Shown: positions 53,410 through 64,000 of the stretch, one piece after another
Layout: each line of letters opens with the position of its first letter
How positions within the stretch are numbered: the first letter of the stretch is position 1
The notes under the pieces: model-generated
The model's input: the letters and a program-made list of their open reading frames with translations, nothing else
The model's database searches: none
Told to the model about the DNA's origin: nothing
Made by a program: the position numbers and the translations under genes
DNA from: Pinus tabuliformis
Lineage: Eukaryota > Streptophyta > Pinopsida > Pinales > Pinaceae
DNA: 64,000 nucleotides
Assembly (NCBI GenBank): GCA_031772625.1
Contig: CM062819.1
Location: forward strand, 821,539,503-821,603,502
Direction: 5' to 3'

Positions 53410-53592
53410 TCACGGGAACCATGAATGGCTATTATTCTCTTGGTAGACAAAATCTAACAATGTTGTCTGTTCATGGAGATTTTCTTGATTTTCTTGTGAT
53501 TCTAAGTTCTTGATTTTCGAGCTGAAACGACTGTTTCCCACCTTGATGTCCTTGATTTGAGTGTGATTCTATGCATATGGTGACTTGAGGTC

Positions 53593-54078
53593 CTACGTAA
53601 TTTGTTTTTGGGCATTCTCATTGTCTATTCTGGATTCTCCCATAGGACGTGAAATTGTAAGATTAGCCTGCTTATCAGCATTACAATTATTTTCTCTTAG
53701 GATGTGCTTGAAGATGACTTCTCCAAGATAGAGAAAAAAATTTTCCACCCTTTTTGTTATTTGGCTCAGAGCCTTATTCTTGAGGCTTTTTCTCTCCAGC
53801 ATCAAATGAATAATTATTGCAGAGTCCCCCATTATGATTGGATTCTTCATTCCTCGTTGCCTTAAGATTTCCATTCCCAAGAGGAGGTCGTATGCTTCTG
53901 CTATTTTGTTGGATAATTCTCCTAATCCCCATTCATAAGTGATGGGATTTATTCCTCCTAGATTGAAAATGAATCCTCCTGCTCCAACCTTGCTTGGGTT
54001 AGACTTAGAAGCCCCATCAAACAATAAGCAGGGTCTTTTTAAATTATCTGACCATGTTTTGAATTCCTCTTTTTTCAC
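53593..54078 (-). pseudogene. LINE-3 RNase H domain
   Basis: A 161-codon frame: 'LKRPCLLFDGASKSNPSKVG' (first Asp), 'LSNKIAEAYDLLLGMEIL' (Glu), 'NPIIMGDSAIIIHLMLERKS' (Asp), 'FKHILRENNCNADKQANLTI' (final His-x-N-x-x-AD block). It is the L1-associated RNase H and is well preserved here. A stop separates it from the zinc-binding region at 54079-54096. Confidence 0.8.
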
Positions 54079-54093
54079 TCTGATTTTCCAGTT

Positions 54094-54973
54094 CTAAATG
54101 CTGATAGGAGATTTGCTGATGTTTATTTTTTGTTGCTTGCTCATCGCAAATTCGATCCAGGTTCTTTCCTCAAGCTGCATGTGTTTGGCATCTATTGCTT
54201 TAACTCCTTTGGAATTGATAAATTTTGTTGTCATGCTCCAGGTTTTAGCCAAAACTGTCTTAATACTTGGAGAGCGTTCTTTGAATATCCTCTGATTTCT
54301 TGCTAACCAGATTTGCCAACACAAAAATGAGGGCAAACTCATCCAATACCTTTTAATTGTTTCTTTATTTTTAAAAGTATATGGATACTTTTTTTTCCAA
54401 GTTGATAGCAACTCATGTAGAGGCAGCGATTGTTGAGAACAAACCTCCAGGGGCCTTACTAGCAGTAGCCTGTAGTCTCGAGCAAAAGGACATCCCACAA
54501 AGAGATGTTGGATGCTCTTCACTCACCTGGCACATTGCACAGCGAGAAGGGCCTTCATATCCTTTGTTTTTAAGGTTATCAACTGTATGGATTTTGCCTT
54601 TGAGGAGAGACCACATGAAAAATTTGATTTTTGGCAGGCTTTCTATTTTCTATGCCTCCCTCCAGTGATCCCAATCATGATTTTCAAGCTGATGTAAAGT
54701 GGCATATCCAGATTTGACTGAATAGTCCTCTCCATCAGGATCCCAACGGAGAGAATATTTTGTGTCCTTGCTCAATGGTGTTGCACCCTTAAGATGTGAA
54801 ATTAAATTCCTCCATTGAGGGACCAGGCATTGGGGAAGGTTGTGGATCCTACAATCTTCCCATTCTCCACCTCTCCAAATAGATATGTCTTTCGGAGTAC
54901 TGATTCCTTTTGTTTTCATCCACCTTCTCAGCTCATGAAGATTTTCTTGAAGGGTTGTAGGTTGATTTCCCAT
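54094..54973 (-). pseudogene. LINE-3 ORF2 zf-RVT region
   Basis: Frames read 'YSLRWDPDGEDYSVKSGYAT', then 'MWSLLKGKIHTVDNLKNKGY', 'SRCAMCQVSEE' and 'SIQHLFVGCPFARDYRLLLV', the Cys/His zinc-binding block between RT and RNase H. 'FLCWQIWLARNQRIFKERSP' follows. A frameshift lies near 54500. Confidence 0.75.
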
Positions 54974-55030
54974 TATTTTATCCTTCCATATTTTTGTAAG
55001 TTTACCATTCCCATGGATTTTGGAGGAATT

Positions 55031-57150
55031 TTATTTGATGAGGGAAAGGGTGTTTTTTATCAAACTCCAGACCTGGGAGCAGGGCCTTATTGGGGAACCT
55101 TTATCCAGTAAAAGTTTTCTATTATGGTTCATGTATTTTACTTCCAGGATTTGCTTCCACCAACTACTCTCTCTAGTTATAAATCTCCATGTTATTTTTG
55201 CTCCCAGTGCCAAATTCATTATCCTAGGAAGTCTTATAGCCAGACCTCCTTTCTCATAAGGTTGTGTTACTTGATCCCATTTCACCAGGCTGAGCTTCTT
55301 TGTTTCTACTTTACCTCCTTTCCATAGGAACCCCCTGATTACTAGCTCGATTTGTTTATGTATACTTGCTAGAGCTAATATTGCTGCATACTGGTATATT
55401 GGGAGAGCTGTGAGTAATGCCTTGATTAAGACCACCCTTCCTGCCATGTTGAGCCAGTTCATTCCCCAGTTTTGCACCTTTTTTTTTCATTTTCTCTATG
55501 TACTTATTCCATATCTCGGTCTTCAGATTTTCTTTGGAGATTGGGAGGCCAAGATAATGAAAATGGCTCCATTTTTCTTGAAAAGGAATTTCCAGAATTT
55601 GTGAAATTTTTTGGAGAGAATGAAGAGGAGTGTTCCAACCGAAAATTATGCATTTTTGATTATTTAGAAGTCCACCAGAGGCTTCCATAAAACTATTAAG
55701 CACCTTTTTTATTCTTCTTGCTATAATGCAAGAGGCCCCTCCCATGACCAAAGTATCGTCTGCGAATAGAGAGTGGTTTATGCTTTTTACTTCCAGAGAG
55801 ATTGAAAGACCTATGATGGCCTGATCTTGTCTACTTTTCTCTAGATTTCGGCTCAGAGAGTCTGCCATAATGATATATAGAAAAGGGGAGAGAGGGAAAC
55901 CTTGTCGAAGCCCCCTTGAACTTTGAAAAAATTCACTTGGTCTTCCATTGACCAAGGGAGCAATCCAAGGTCCCACAATACAAGCTTTTATTATATCTAT
56001 AGCCTTTTTTGAGAATCCAAATTTCTGTAGAACATTTGAAAGGAAGCCTAGATTGACCCTGTCAAAGGCATTTGCCATGTCAAGCTTGAAAATCATTCCC
56101 TTTTCCTTTTTTCAGAAACCTAGAATACAATGCTTCCTGTACTATTAGAATATTGTCAAGGATTTGTCTCCTTGGGACAAATCCCCCTTGGTTTTCTGAG
56201 ATTATTTCTGGGAGCACTACTTTTATTCTATTTGCCAGAATTTTTGTAATGATTTTGTAGGAGGAGTTACATAGAGAAATAGGCCTGAACCTGCTAAATG
56301 TATTTGCATTCGACTCTTTTGGAGCTAGGGCGAGAAAGGAAGAATTTGTAAAACCTCCTACCTTGCATTTCCCAAAAACATTTCTAATCATTCTTATCAA
56401 ATCTTTTTTGATGATGTTCCAATTATTTTTATAGAAGGATATAGGAAACCCATCTGGGCCTGGGGCCTTATCCAGGTGTAAATCCCAAACAACAACAACA
56501 ACTTCCTTTTCTTCAACTTCTTTGGTGAATTCATTGTTTTCTCCATCGTTGATTTTTTGGGATATGTTGTAGAAATTGTTCATACTCATTGTTTGTTGTT
56601 GAGTGTGATAACAGATTTTTGTAATATCTAAATGCATCCTTCTTTATTTCTTCTTTCCCTCTCACTTCTTTACCTTCATTATCCTTAATGCTATCTATTT
56701 GATTTTGGATTCTCCTTATCCTAGCAGTATTATGGAAGAAATTTGTATTATTGTCTCCTGCTTTAAGCCATATACTTTGGGATTTTAGTCGCCACTCCTC
56801 TTCTTCCATTTTGTTTTGCCTGTACAATTCCCAATACGCTTGTTTTTCCTGCCATAAGCTCTCCTACGTTTCCTCTTGCTGCTCTTTTTCCACTTGAATT
56901 CTCTCAATTTTTTCTTTTATTTCTAACTTCCTTTTTTGTGTTTCTAATTGTTTGTTCCTTGCCCAATGTTTCAACTCTTTCCTTAGGGCTTTAAGTTTAG
57001 ATTCCCAGACATAGCTTGGGGAGCCAATAATTTGATTTTCCCATACCTCTGCAATAATATTTTTGACTTCTTCGTTGTCATTCCAGGTGGAACTGAATCT
57101 GAAAGGGATTGGAGCAAGGTTCCCCAACATCCCTAGTGAAAGCATCATCG
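55031..57150 (-). pseudogene. LINE-3 ORF2 linker and reverse transcriptase
   Basis: Linker frames (57148-56531) read 'RFSSTWNDNEEVKNII' and 'IWLKAGDNNTNFFHNTARIR'. RT blocks are 'LDKAPGPDGFPISFYKNNWN', 'SFLALAPKESNANTFSRFRP', 'ISLCNSSYKIITKILANRIK', 'ISENQGGFVPRRQILDNILI', 'MIFKLDMANAFDRVNLGF' (catalytic Asp), 'SRGLRQGFPLSPFLYIIMAD' and 'NHSLFADDTLVMGGASC' (FADD site). 'MNWLNMAGRVVLIKALLTAL' and 'KGGLAIRLPRIMNLALGAKI' end the region. Frameshifts join the blocks near 56570, 56090 and 55430. Confidence 0.85.
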
Positions 57151-57185
57151 GTTCGTGATCTGATGCAGTGTTATGGATGATTTTT

Positions 57186-57937
57186 TTATTTTATCTCATT
57201 GAATGAGGTGGCAATTTTATCTTGAATTAGAAATCTGTCGAGCCTTTCCTTTTTATTATTTTTACCAATTCTTTTGTTGCTCCACGTATACTTACCATTG
57301 CTAGGAGGCATGTCCATTAAATTGCATGTTTCCATGATTGATTCTACCATTTCCCTTGATGGATCAGCATGATATTTCCCCCCAAACTTCTTCTCTGCAT
57401 TCAATACCAAGTTGAATTCTCCTCCTAAAATTATGTTGTTGTTTTTTTTTTTTTTTTTTTTTTCCGGGGAAAATAGAGTTCATAATTTCTATTAAGAGGT
57501 ATAATAGAGATTACATGCTGTAGCCTAAAAAATTATGTTGTTGTTTTCATCCAGCAAAAGATAATTTTTAACGTGATCCAATAGGATTCCTTGTCCATGT
57601 AGTGGTTAGGTGCATAAATATTTATAATGCAATATATCTCTTTTGACTTTTTGTTGTTCAGGTCTATTTTTATCCAATGCAACTCTTTTTTTTGCTGAAT
57701 AAGCTCCCAATTATCTATTTTCCATAATGTACGTATTCCTCCTGAAGCTCTAATCGCTGGGATGGATGTTCCTTGATAGATTTTTATTTTTTGGGTCATT
57801 GTTTCCATTTCCTTTTCATTTATATTTCTCTCCTGGATCATAAAAATATCAGGCTTCTCTGATGCCATTAAGTCTTTCATTGCCTTAAATTTTGGCATAT
57901 TTCCCATTCCTCTGCAGTTCCAAGAGACTATATTCAT
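57186..57937 (-). pseudogene. LINE-3 ORF2 endonuclease domain
   Basis: ORF2 starts 'MNIVSWNCRGMGNMPKFKAM' (57937). 'KPDIFMIQERNINEKEMETM' (catalytic Glu), 'GGIRTLWKIDNWELI' and 'IYCIINIYAPNHYMDKESYW' follow. After the 83-bp insert come 'FGGKYHADPSREMVESIMET' and 'GKYTWSNKRIGKNNKKERLD'. APE-type endonuclease of L1 ORF2. The insertion and a stop near 57185 break it. Confidence 0.8.
57446..57528 (-). mobile_element. 83-bp LINE tail insertion
   Basis: A T-run of about 28 bp counting the target copy (poly(A) on the minus strand), then 'ccggggaaaatagagttcat' and ~50 further bases. It is flanked by perfect 19-bp copies 'aaaattatgttgttgtttt' at 57427-57445 and 57529-57547. This is an extremely 5'-truncated LINE or a retrocopied transcript end. 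Confidence 0.9.
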
Positions 57938-58099
57938 TATCACTTTGGTTGAGGGTAGAGGGACATTTCCCTCTAATAGGGTGAGCAATTTTCTCCTTGC
58001 TTTTTCTAAGAAATTGTCCAGTGTTTCTGGGTGCCTAGTGTCATTTCCTTGGCCGCAGCTTCATCTCTAATTTCTCTGTTGGATTTCCTACCAGCCCTT

Positions 58100-58465
58100 T
58101 TTGGGTGGTCGAGGGAGGAGAGGAGATCTTTAGAAAGGGTTCGAGTGATTATTCGGTCAAAAGAGGGGGGAGGAGGGCTAAGGATAGGATGGGAGAGGAA
58201 GGGGAGGGAATAAAGGGGAAGGGAAGGAGAGGAGGGGAGGAAGGAGGGGAGGAAGGAGGATCAGGTTCCACAAGAGAGCCAAAGGGGTTAGATGCCAATA
58301 GACCCGATGAGGGGGGGGGGGAGAGGGGATAGAAGAAGGTAATAAAGATGAGGAGGGAGAGGGAAGATCTTTGTTATGAATAGGCAAAGAAGGAGAGGAG
58401 GAGGGGAAGAGGAGAGGAAGGGTCGAAGAAGGGAGAAAGGATACAGAAGAAGGTTAGGAAGAGGA
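58100..58465 (+). repeat. Polypurine/polypyrimidine tract
   Basis: On the plus strand, most of about 350 bases are purine, with many G runs (for example 'gaggggaggaaggaggggag' and a run of 11 G near 58311-58321). It lies in the C-terminal part of LINE-3 ORF1. Such mirror-like tracts can form triplex or G-quadruplex structures; whether this one does is inference. Confidence 0.8.
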
Positions 58466-58517
58466 TTTGTTTTCTTCTTGACTTGCTCCCATTTTGGTTC
58501 CTAGTTTTCTGTTTCAT

Positions 58518-59308
58518 CTATTTCTTGTTTTTCAGCATATCTATTAGCAAAATGACCATACTCGTGACATACCTTGCATTTGAAAGGAATTTTTCATAAT
58601 CTAGCTGTTGAATATGAACCCTGCTATCAACTTTGATCTTGACTGCTTCCGGTAGTCCTTTCCCTAGGTCAACTTCCACACATATTCTTGCGCATGCGTG
58701 CATGTTTTCCTTTGGCTCACTTCTGTCAATATATTTCCCAACTGCGTTTCCTATTGCTTTAACAGAGTCATCTCCCCAGCAGTGCAAAGGAAGATGGGGA
58801 AGCCTTATCCACACTGGCACAGCATTCGGCACATGCAACTTTGAATCGAAGTTTGGGGTCCATCTATTGAGATAAAGCCCTCTTGAATCCATGAAATACG
58901 GTCCATTTCTGAAGATTAAATCTCTGTCCTCTTTTGTTTCGAAGTGAAATGTGAAATAACCTCTTCCACAAAACCTGATCGAGATTTTCCCCATTATGGA
59001 GGATGCCCAGTTTCTTTCCACCCATTTAAGAACCGATCGGGGGAACACCAGAGGCCATTAAACTGTCCAACCAATCCTTGCTTAGAGTGAGATAGAGCAG
59101 TGCGACGAGGAAGGGAAGGAGGGAGGATTATTTCTGGTCTTTCATCGATCTTCTTTACAAACTTGGATATTGAGGGTCTAGGTCGAGATGGAGCAAAGTA
59201 GGAGATCAGAGAGGCAAAGGCTTCAGCATTTTCACCCTGTTGAGCTGAAGATTCAGGAATAGAGGCAAAGATCGAATCACCCACAGGAGGAGGCTCCACA
59301 TGGGCCAT
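58518..59308 (-). pseudogene. LINE-3 ORF1 (DUF4283 + degenerate knuckle)
   Basis: The first frame (59308-58994) reads 'MAHVEPPPVGDSIFASIPES', then a Pro-rich linker. The second frame (59048-58518) continues 'FPRSVLKWVERNWASSIMGK', 'FCGRGYFTFHFETKEDRD', 'VPVWIRLPHLPLHCWGD', 'ARICVEVDLGKGLPEAV' (DUF4283), so one frameshift lies near 59045. A second near 58590 precedes the zinc knuckle, which reads CKVCHEYGHFANRY with the last Cys replaced by Tyr. A low-complexity pyrimidine-rich (minus strand) tail follows. Confidence 0.8.
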
Positions 59309-59447
59309 CGCAGGCCATTAACAGGGCAGCTAGCCTCGGGAGGAGGGTGTGCTCAGAATTTGAAATCGCTAAGGCGGGAGCAACACAACGCTTCGACTCG
59401 CCCATTTTTTTGCGTCACGCACATTCCCAAAAGTATTATTTAAATGT

Positions 59448-59816
59448 GCTTATCTTAAAGGAATAATTGAAAAGATATTTTTATGTAGTAGTTAATACAT
59501 TTTAAAGTAATAATTATTTATAATTAAATATCGAACGTTTCTTGTAATGTTAGGGAAAAAATTTGTTATCTTTGTGATATTATGAATTATAATATTAAAA
59601 AGATGGAAGATGAAAAATGTTTTTATAGAGATTAAACTAGTATCTACACTAAAAAGGTGCAAATACATGCCAATAAAAGTGTAGATGAATGTAGAGTGAT
59701 GCAGAGGTAGCACTGGAGTGACGCAGAGGTAGCACTGCAAGAAACAAGGATGTCACATTCTCCTCAACTTCAAGTTTTTGTTAAAAAACCCTCCACTTAT
59801 CACCATGGTGGGAAAC
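59448..59816. other. AT-rich junction sequence
   Basis: AT-rich DNA between LINE-3 and the next LTR-like sequence. It contains a short direct repeat 'gacgcagaggtagcactg' type at 59698-59738. No gene seen. Confidence 0.4.
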
Positions 59817-60955
59817 TGTGATATCCCCAATTTTGATTTTTTATTTAACAGGATTAACTAAGTTTACAGGAGAAGTGGTAAGCACAACACAATTTTGTAA
59901 TCTAGGCATTGTAGACATTTTTGGTACATGGGGCCTAGGAGAAATCAGAAATTTCAATATTAGTGGAATGTGGGGGCCACCCCTCAAGGAATACACACCC
60001 CTTGGAGGAAAAATTGATTTTGTGGGAAGGAGGTCGAAATATTTGGACAAGGGACCCACAAGGAAAGGTGAGGCAACACTTATAAATAGAGGGTTGAAGG
60101 CAGTATTGAGTACCTTTTAATAATTTGACATTTACACATTGTTGCTCTAGTTGTTCAGCCGAGTCACTAATGTTCTTTAGCACCAGAGGTTTCCAAGGGG
60201 AAATCTCACACTCTTCTTCGGTGGACCACACGTGCCACCCTAGGGAGGTATTGTCACAACTTTGTGGAGGCTTGGGGGACTAGTCTCAAGTGGTACGACT
60301 TGCCTTAGCTTCAGCCTGGGCACAGAAGAAGAGCCACGCAATTCTTTGGTGAAGTGGGGTACTGAAATTAGAGGTTATACCATTACTGGGAAATTCCTTG
60401 TCCTAATTGCAGGTGAAGGAAGAGAATTTATGGGAGTTGAGAGTGTCTTTCTCAGCAGGATAAATTTCTTTGGTTGGGCCCCAAGACTGTGTAGTCATTG
60501 GTGGAGCTGATTGTGGGGAGGGTTGAGAGAACGATTTAGGAGCTAAGTTGTTGGGATTTCATTTCGATGGTGATTGTGGGGAGATTGCTAGCATTTTGGA
60601 GCAACAAACATCATTTTCTGCTACAGGTGGAGTTTCCTAGTTTTGGAGGAGGGCCAAGTTCTTTGGGGCAGAATTTGGAGGGTCAAAACTAGAGAAAACT
60701 CTTTCTGGGTTTTTCTGGGTTTTTGGAAAGAATAACAACCCTAAATTTACATAATTGTCTAGGCAGTTTTGAGGGGCCAAGTCAGCCAACAATGCTAAAA
60801 AACTAGGTCAGTGCAAATTTCTGGAGGGACAAACTATTGCAGCAGTTGGGCATTGATAAATTGATCACCTGGGGCTTGTAACATGCCTTGAGTAAGCCCA
60901 GGTTCACTCCTTCCAATTTTTATTGTACCCAAACAATTTACATATAATAAAATTG
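59817..60955 (+). repeat. Probable LTR of a retrotransposon
   Basis: Begins TGTGATATCCCCAATTTTG, a start typical of plant Ty3/Gypsy LTRs. It has a clear TATA box, 'acttataaatagagg', near 60077-60091. It ends just before 'ttggcgttccagagg' (about 60959), which could be a decayed TGGCG-type primer-binding site. The right border lacks a clean CA end and the partner LTR would lie outside the window. Confidence 0.4.
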
Positions 60956-61057
60956 GCCTTTTGGCGTTCCAGAGGATTTTCTATTTATGGGTGTTTACTG
61001 AAATTTGTTTGTGTTTTTATTGTTGTGCATGTTGTTATTGTTGTGCTAGCAATATCA

Positions 61058-64000
61058 TGGAGGATTTGATGAGGCAAAACCAACAATTAGTGAGGCAGAA
61101 TTAAAAGATTCTAGAGGGGATGCAACGACTGATACATAACAAACACAGAAGCCAAGCACATACACGTTCATCCCAGTAGTAAAACACCCACACACATGGC
61201 CGGTCTCTCCATCCTACCATGCCTAATTCCTTGGATGCGAACAAGAGAAGGAGAAGTATAGTTCAGGGGTCAGATCATCATGTAGAGGTGGGCAGTTAGA
61301 AGATGATACTAGGAGGCATTTTTGCTGGTGGAGACTGGGCTTTAGATGTAGTTTGAGGAGGAGGTTGAGTAGGAGGACACGCAAGATGGTGATGGGAACA
61401 TCAATGTACCCAGTGTGGCACAAGAGTCACCATTGTTGGAGACCTCTTTGATAGCACCAATTGACACCTTGACAGAGAGAGTGGATCATACACCTATAGA
61501 GCCATCTGATGATGTGGTGTCCATCGTTGATGAGGTGCCATCCGTTGCTGAGGTATCCATTGATGAGGTGTCCAAGACCATGTCCAAATTTTTAGGTGAT
61601 GGCAACCCACAACATATTAGGGAGGTGAAGAGAGACACATTCATTAGTGAGGTGTTTATGGGCATGGAGGTACCCAGAGCCATGATAGAGTTCTTAGACG
61701 ACAACTATGTACAACAACATGGAGAGCACCTTGACGAGCATGAGCTAGATGAGGATGTTATGCTCGATGAGCTACTTGTGGAGGGATACCTCGAGACTCA
61801 TTTTATGCCCATGGTAGAGGAGGATGGACAATCATTTGTCGGACCTACCATCGTTGGGGAGCATATAGATGCACAAGAAGCCATCAAAGTTGCAGTACTT
61901 CCAGTCAGTAACTCTCTTTCGACTTACGTAGATGGGGCTTGTAGTAGGGTTAGGTTACCTCCGCACGTTGGAGGGATATTGGTTGGGTTACATAGACATG
62001 TTTAATATGATGATCGGGCCAGTGAGATGAGGCGACACGAGTTACGTAGAGCACAACACTCGCATGATGGACTTGCTACATACTCATGGAATCTTGCATT
62101 TGATCCCTCTCATGAGGTTGGGTGGTACGAGGTATTGAGTTGGTACTTAATAGGGTTGACTAGGTTTTTGGATACATCCATGGTCGAGAGCATAGTTCAA
62201 CAAGGGTTGTGGTTTTCTAGTGGGGCTAGAGGTTCAAATCATCATTGGGACCCAGATAGGACTCCCCACCACTCCATGGATTGGGTCAGTCATGGTAGTA
62301 CTAGGATGATGGATCCAGTGATTGGACTCACCCCTATTTTCATATTTCCACCAGAGTTGTGGGCAACACTCGTGATAGGTCGAGTTGAAATAGGAGCAGG
62401 TAGACTCCATGAGTTGTATTGGAATGATGGTCATGTGTGGGGGCATAGGCGATCAGTGTACCTTGGCAGGAAGTTGCCAGAGGAGGTGGCATCGACAAGC
62501 CACCAGATAGTTCCTTGTATGGAGAGGAGTATTTCTCATGTATATATGGGGCACAATGGTTGTCGAGGAGCAACACCTTAGGGACACCCCCACAGGTACA
62601 TAAGGAGATTCACATGTTAGATACCTTAAGGGGATTAGGAGGGGAGGTCCACTTATCCGAGGTTATGGATATCCATTCATCGAAGGACCTAATGATGTGA
62701 CTATGGAGGTGATGATGTCAGTCAGGTGCAGGTTGAAGCGTATTACCACAGCTTTATGCCATGGCACCCAGGGATGTGTAGGAGCATCCATCATTGAGTA
62801 GTGGTTGGTAGGTGGACATGGAGGTGCATTGTGACGTGTCGTAGTGTGTTGGATTTCTTTGTGGAGTAGGAGGAGTGGCTCACATCGCATTGAGTACATG
62901 GATACTTGGTGGTATGCAGTGGAATATGGTGCGGCACAATGGGCTCTTGGATTGTTGCCTCCAAGGAGACTTATGGGTAAGGACATTAGATTTACCATCA
63001 AGAGCAACTCACCCTAGACTGATGAGGATGTTGTTGAGTATCTGGGTATGATATGCTCAGCAGAGACAGGTTCGATTGGGTTATCAACAAATCCGAGGCA
63101 GAGAGAGGGACATCCACAGGATTACTCTTCTGTATCCCGACAGACTCTTGATCATACCCTTGGGGACTTACCCACCTATCACTCTCTAGTAATGCTTACA
63201 GTTGTAGGGCATTTGGTTGCTGCCCTTTGATGCTCTTAGTACAAGAAGAAGGATATGGGAGGCTCACCCTAGGCAGTTAGATGGGACACAATGTGTCATG
63301 GGCAAGAGGGAGACTCTCCAGTTGAGACATTTGGTGGGTGCACGAGCTGACAAATATAGGTTTAGGTATGGCGTGGTTTACTACCGAGGTAGCATATGTT
63401 CCACCCTTAGGCTCACACTTGGGGAGGTGATTGCGAGGGAGCTGCATGATGCACTTTTAGGGAGACAGTCTGAGGCATTATATGAGCATGACGTGCAGTG
63501 GATGGTAGACATTATCTACAGGTAGATGTTTGGACTCCAGGTAGTATCGGGCTGTGCTTTTAGGAGGCTTGAATCACAGATTTCACGATGTGGTATGGTA
63601 GGCACAGGGAAATTTTGAGTTCACTTGGTTGATTCACGACATGTAGAGTTTATACATTGATTTCATACAGGGAGAAAATCTATGGAACATGAGGGTTCCA
63701 ACAGTCATCAGGGCTATGTCGCAGCGAATCTGGTTTTGGGATCTGGGGATTTAGTCAGCTGAAAGGTTACTCCACTTTGTGATGATCAGAGACATGGCAA
63801 AGGGTGATCTAGTTCACCTTAGATTTGACACATGGGGGATCACTGAGACCTCCATTGTATGGCAATGCAAATTTATCATGTTGTTGCTCAAGACCGAGAT
63901 TTCCAGTGGATGGGTAGACATTGGCATCATGGAGATGTCTGGGCAGAATGAGCTTGGTCTTCACAGACTTTTCACCATCAGATCCCAAGAGAGGAGGGTA
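61058..64000 (+). other. Unrecognised long coding-like region after the LTR-like sequence
   Basis: Plus-strand reading frames follow one another with few stops: a start 'MEDLMRQNQQLVRQN' (61058), an acidic 196-codon frame (61415-62005), a 184-codon frame (62027-62581) and 102- and 60-codon frames (63048-63525). The 184-codon frame carries 'YSWNLAFDPSHEVGWYEVLS' and 'WYLIGLTRFLDTSMVESIVQ'. The 102-codon frame carries 'YRFRYGVVYYRGSI'. I recognise no gag, protease or polymerase motif. Given the LTR-like sequence upstream, an accessory ORF of a Tat/Ogre-like element is one option; a captured host gene is another. The element, if it is one, is broken and runs off the right edge. Confidence 0.4.

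Larger units (their letters stand above)
52348..59447 (-). mobile_element. LINE-3: near-complete L1 with RNase H
   Basis: A minus-strand element: ORF1 at about 58518-59308, ORF2 from 57937 to 53593, then a ~1.2 kb 3' region ending in an A-rich tail (plus-strand 'ttctttcttttttt', 52347-52359). Possible short target copies 'gtttatctt' (52339-52347) and 'gcttatctt' (59448-59456) set the ends; this is weak support. An 83-bp poly(A)-tailed insert lies at 57446-57528. ORF1 and ORF2 both have frameshifts and stops, so it is dead. Confidence 0.8.

Noticed and set aside
61415-62005. Envelope-like or capsid protein downstream of the right-hand LTR
   Set aside because: No signal peptide, membrane segment or gag motif is visible in the frame; it is only an acidic protein-like stretch.

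Overview
This window looks like nuclear DNA of a seed plant, most likely a gymnosperm with a large, old genome. Seen directly: nested LINE and LTR-retrotransposon insertions, long AT-rich spacers with decayed tandem repeats, and only one trace of an ordinary host gene. Inference: LTR pairs that differ by roughly 7-11% where compared by eye but are still complete suit a genome that removes insertions slowly. No rRNA gene, intact tRNA gene, organelle insert or CRISPR array was seen.

Layout. 1-2464: left-truncated Ty3/Gypsy fossil on the minus strand, with LTR, primer site, gag and protease. 2465-6030: no recognisable gene. 6030-31045: an old plus-strand L1-type LINE (LINE-1) cut in two places by other elements. 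Cut 1 (7429-16778) is a complete-ended Ty1/Copia fossil. It contains a DNA-transposon-like insert (10188-13191), which in turn contains a solo LTR (11231-12285). Cut 2 holds two related gag-only Copia-type elements. Element B (23554-27680) went in first. Element A (17930-23550) then landed two bases inside B's left LTR. A 1.3 kb LINE 3' fragment (21946-23280) later landed in A's right LTR.

31046-39552: AT-rich spacer with a tRNA-derived SINE and several 2-copy tandem repeats. It also holds the first two coding exons of a leucine-rich-repeat receptor kinase gene (minus strand, 33464-33802) in a CpG-richer island. 39565-48729: a full-length minus-strand L1 (LINE-2) with a 12-bp target duplication. 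It is split by a 2.3 kb 'half-LINE' (43769-46067) that carries one intact 688-codon ORF1 and no ORF2, bounded by perfect 20-bp target duplications. 48742-52340: AT-rich spacer, a (GAT)n microsatellite, and a 284-codon ORF from a different kind of non-LTR element. 52348-59447: a third L1 (LINE-3, minus). 59817-64000: an LTR-like sequence followed by long reading frames of unknown function.

The most notable item is the half-LINE ORF1. Residues 231-306 align without gaps to all 76 residues of ubiquitin (28 identities by my count) and end in the ubiquitin terminus RLRGG. The usual plant L1 ORF1 nucleic-acid-binding domain (DUF4283) and CCHC zinc knuckle follow. A ubiquitin-like leader that host deubiquitinases might cleave, on an ORF1-only LINE, is the best candidate here for an undescribed system.
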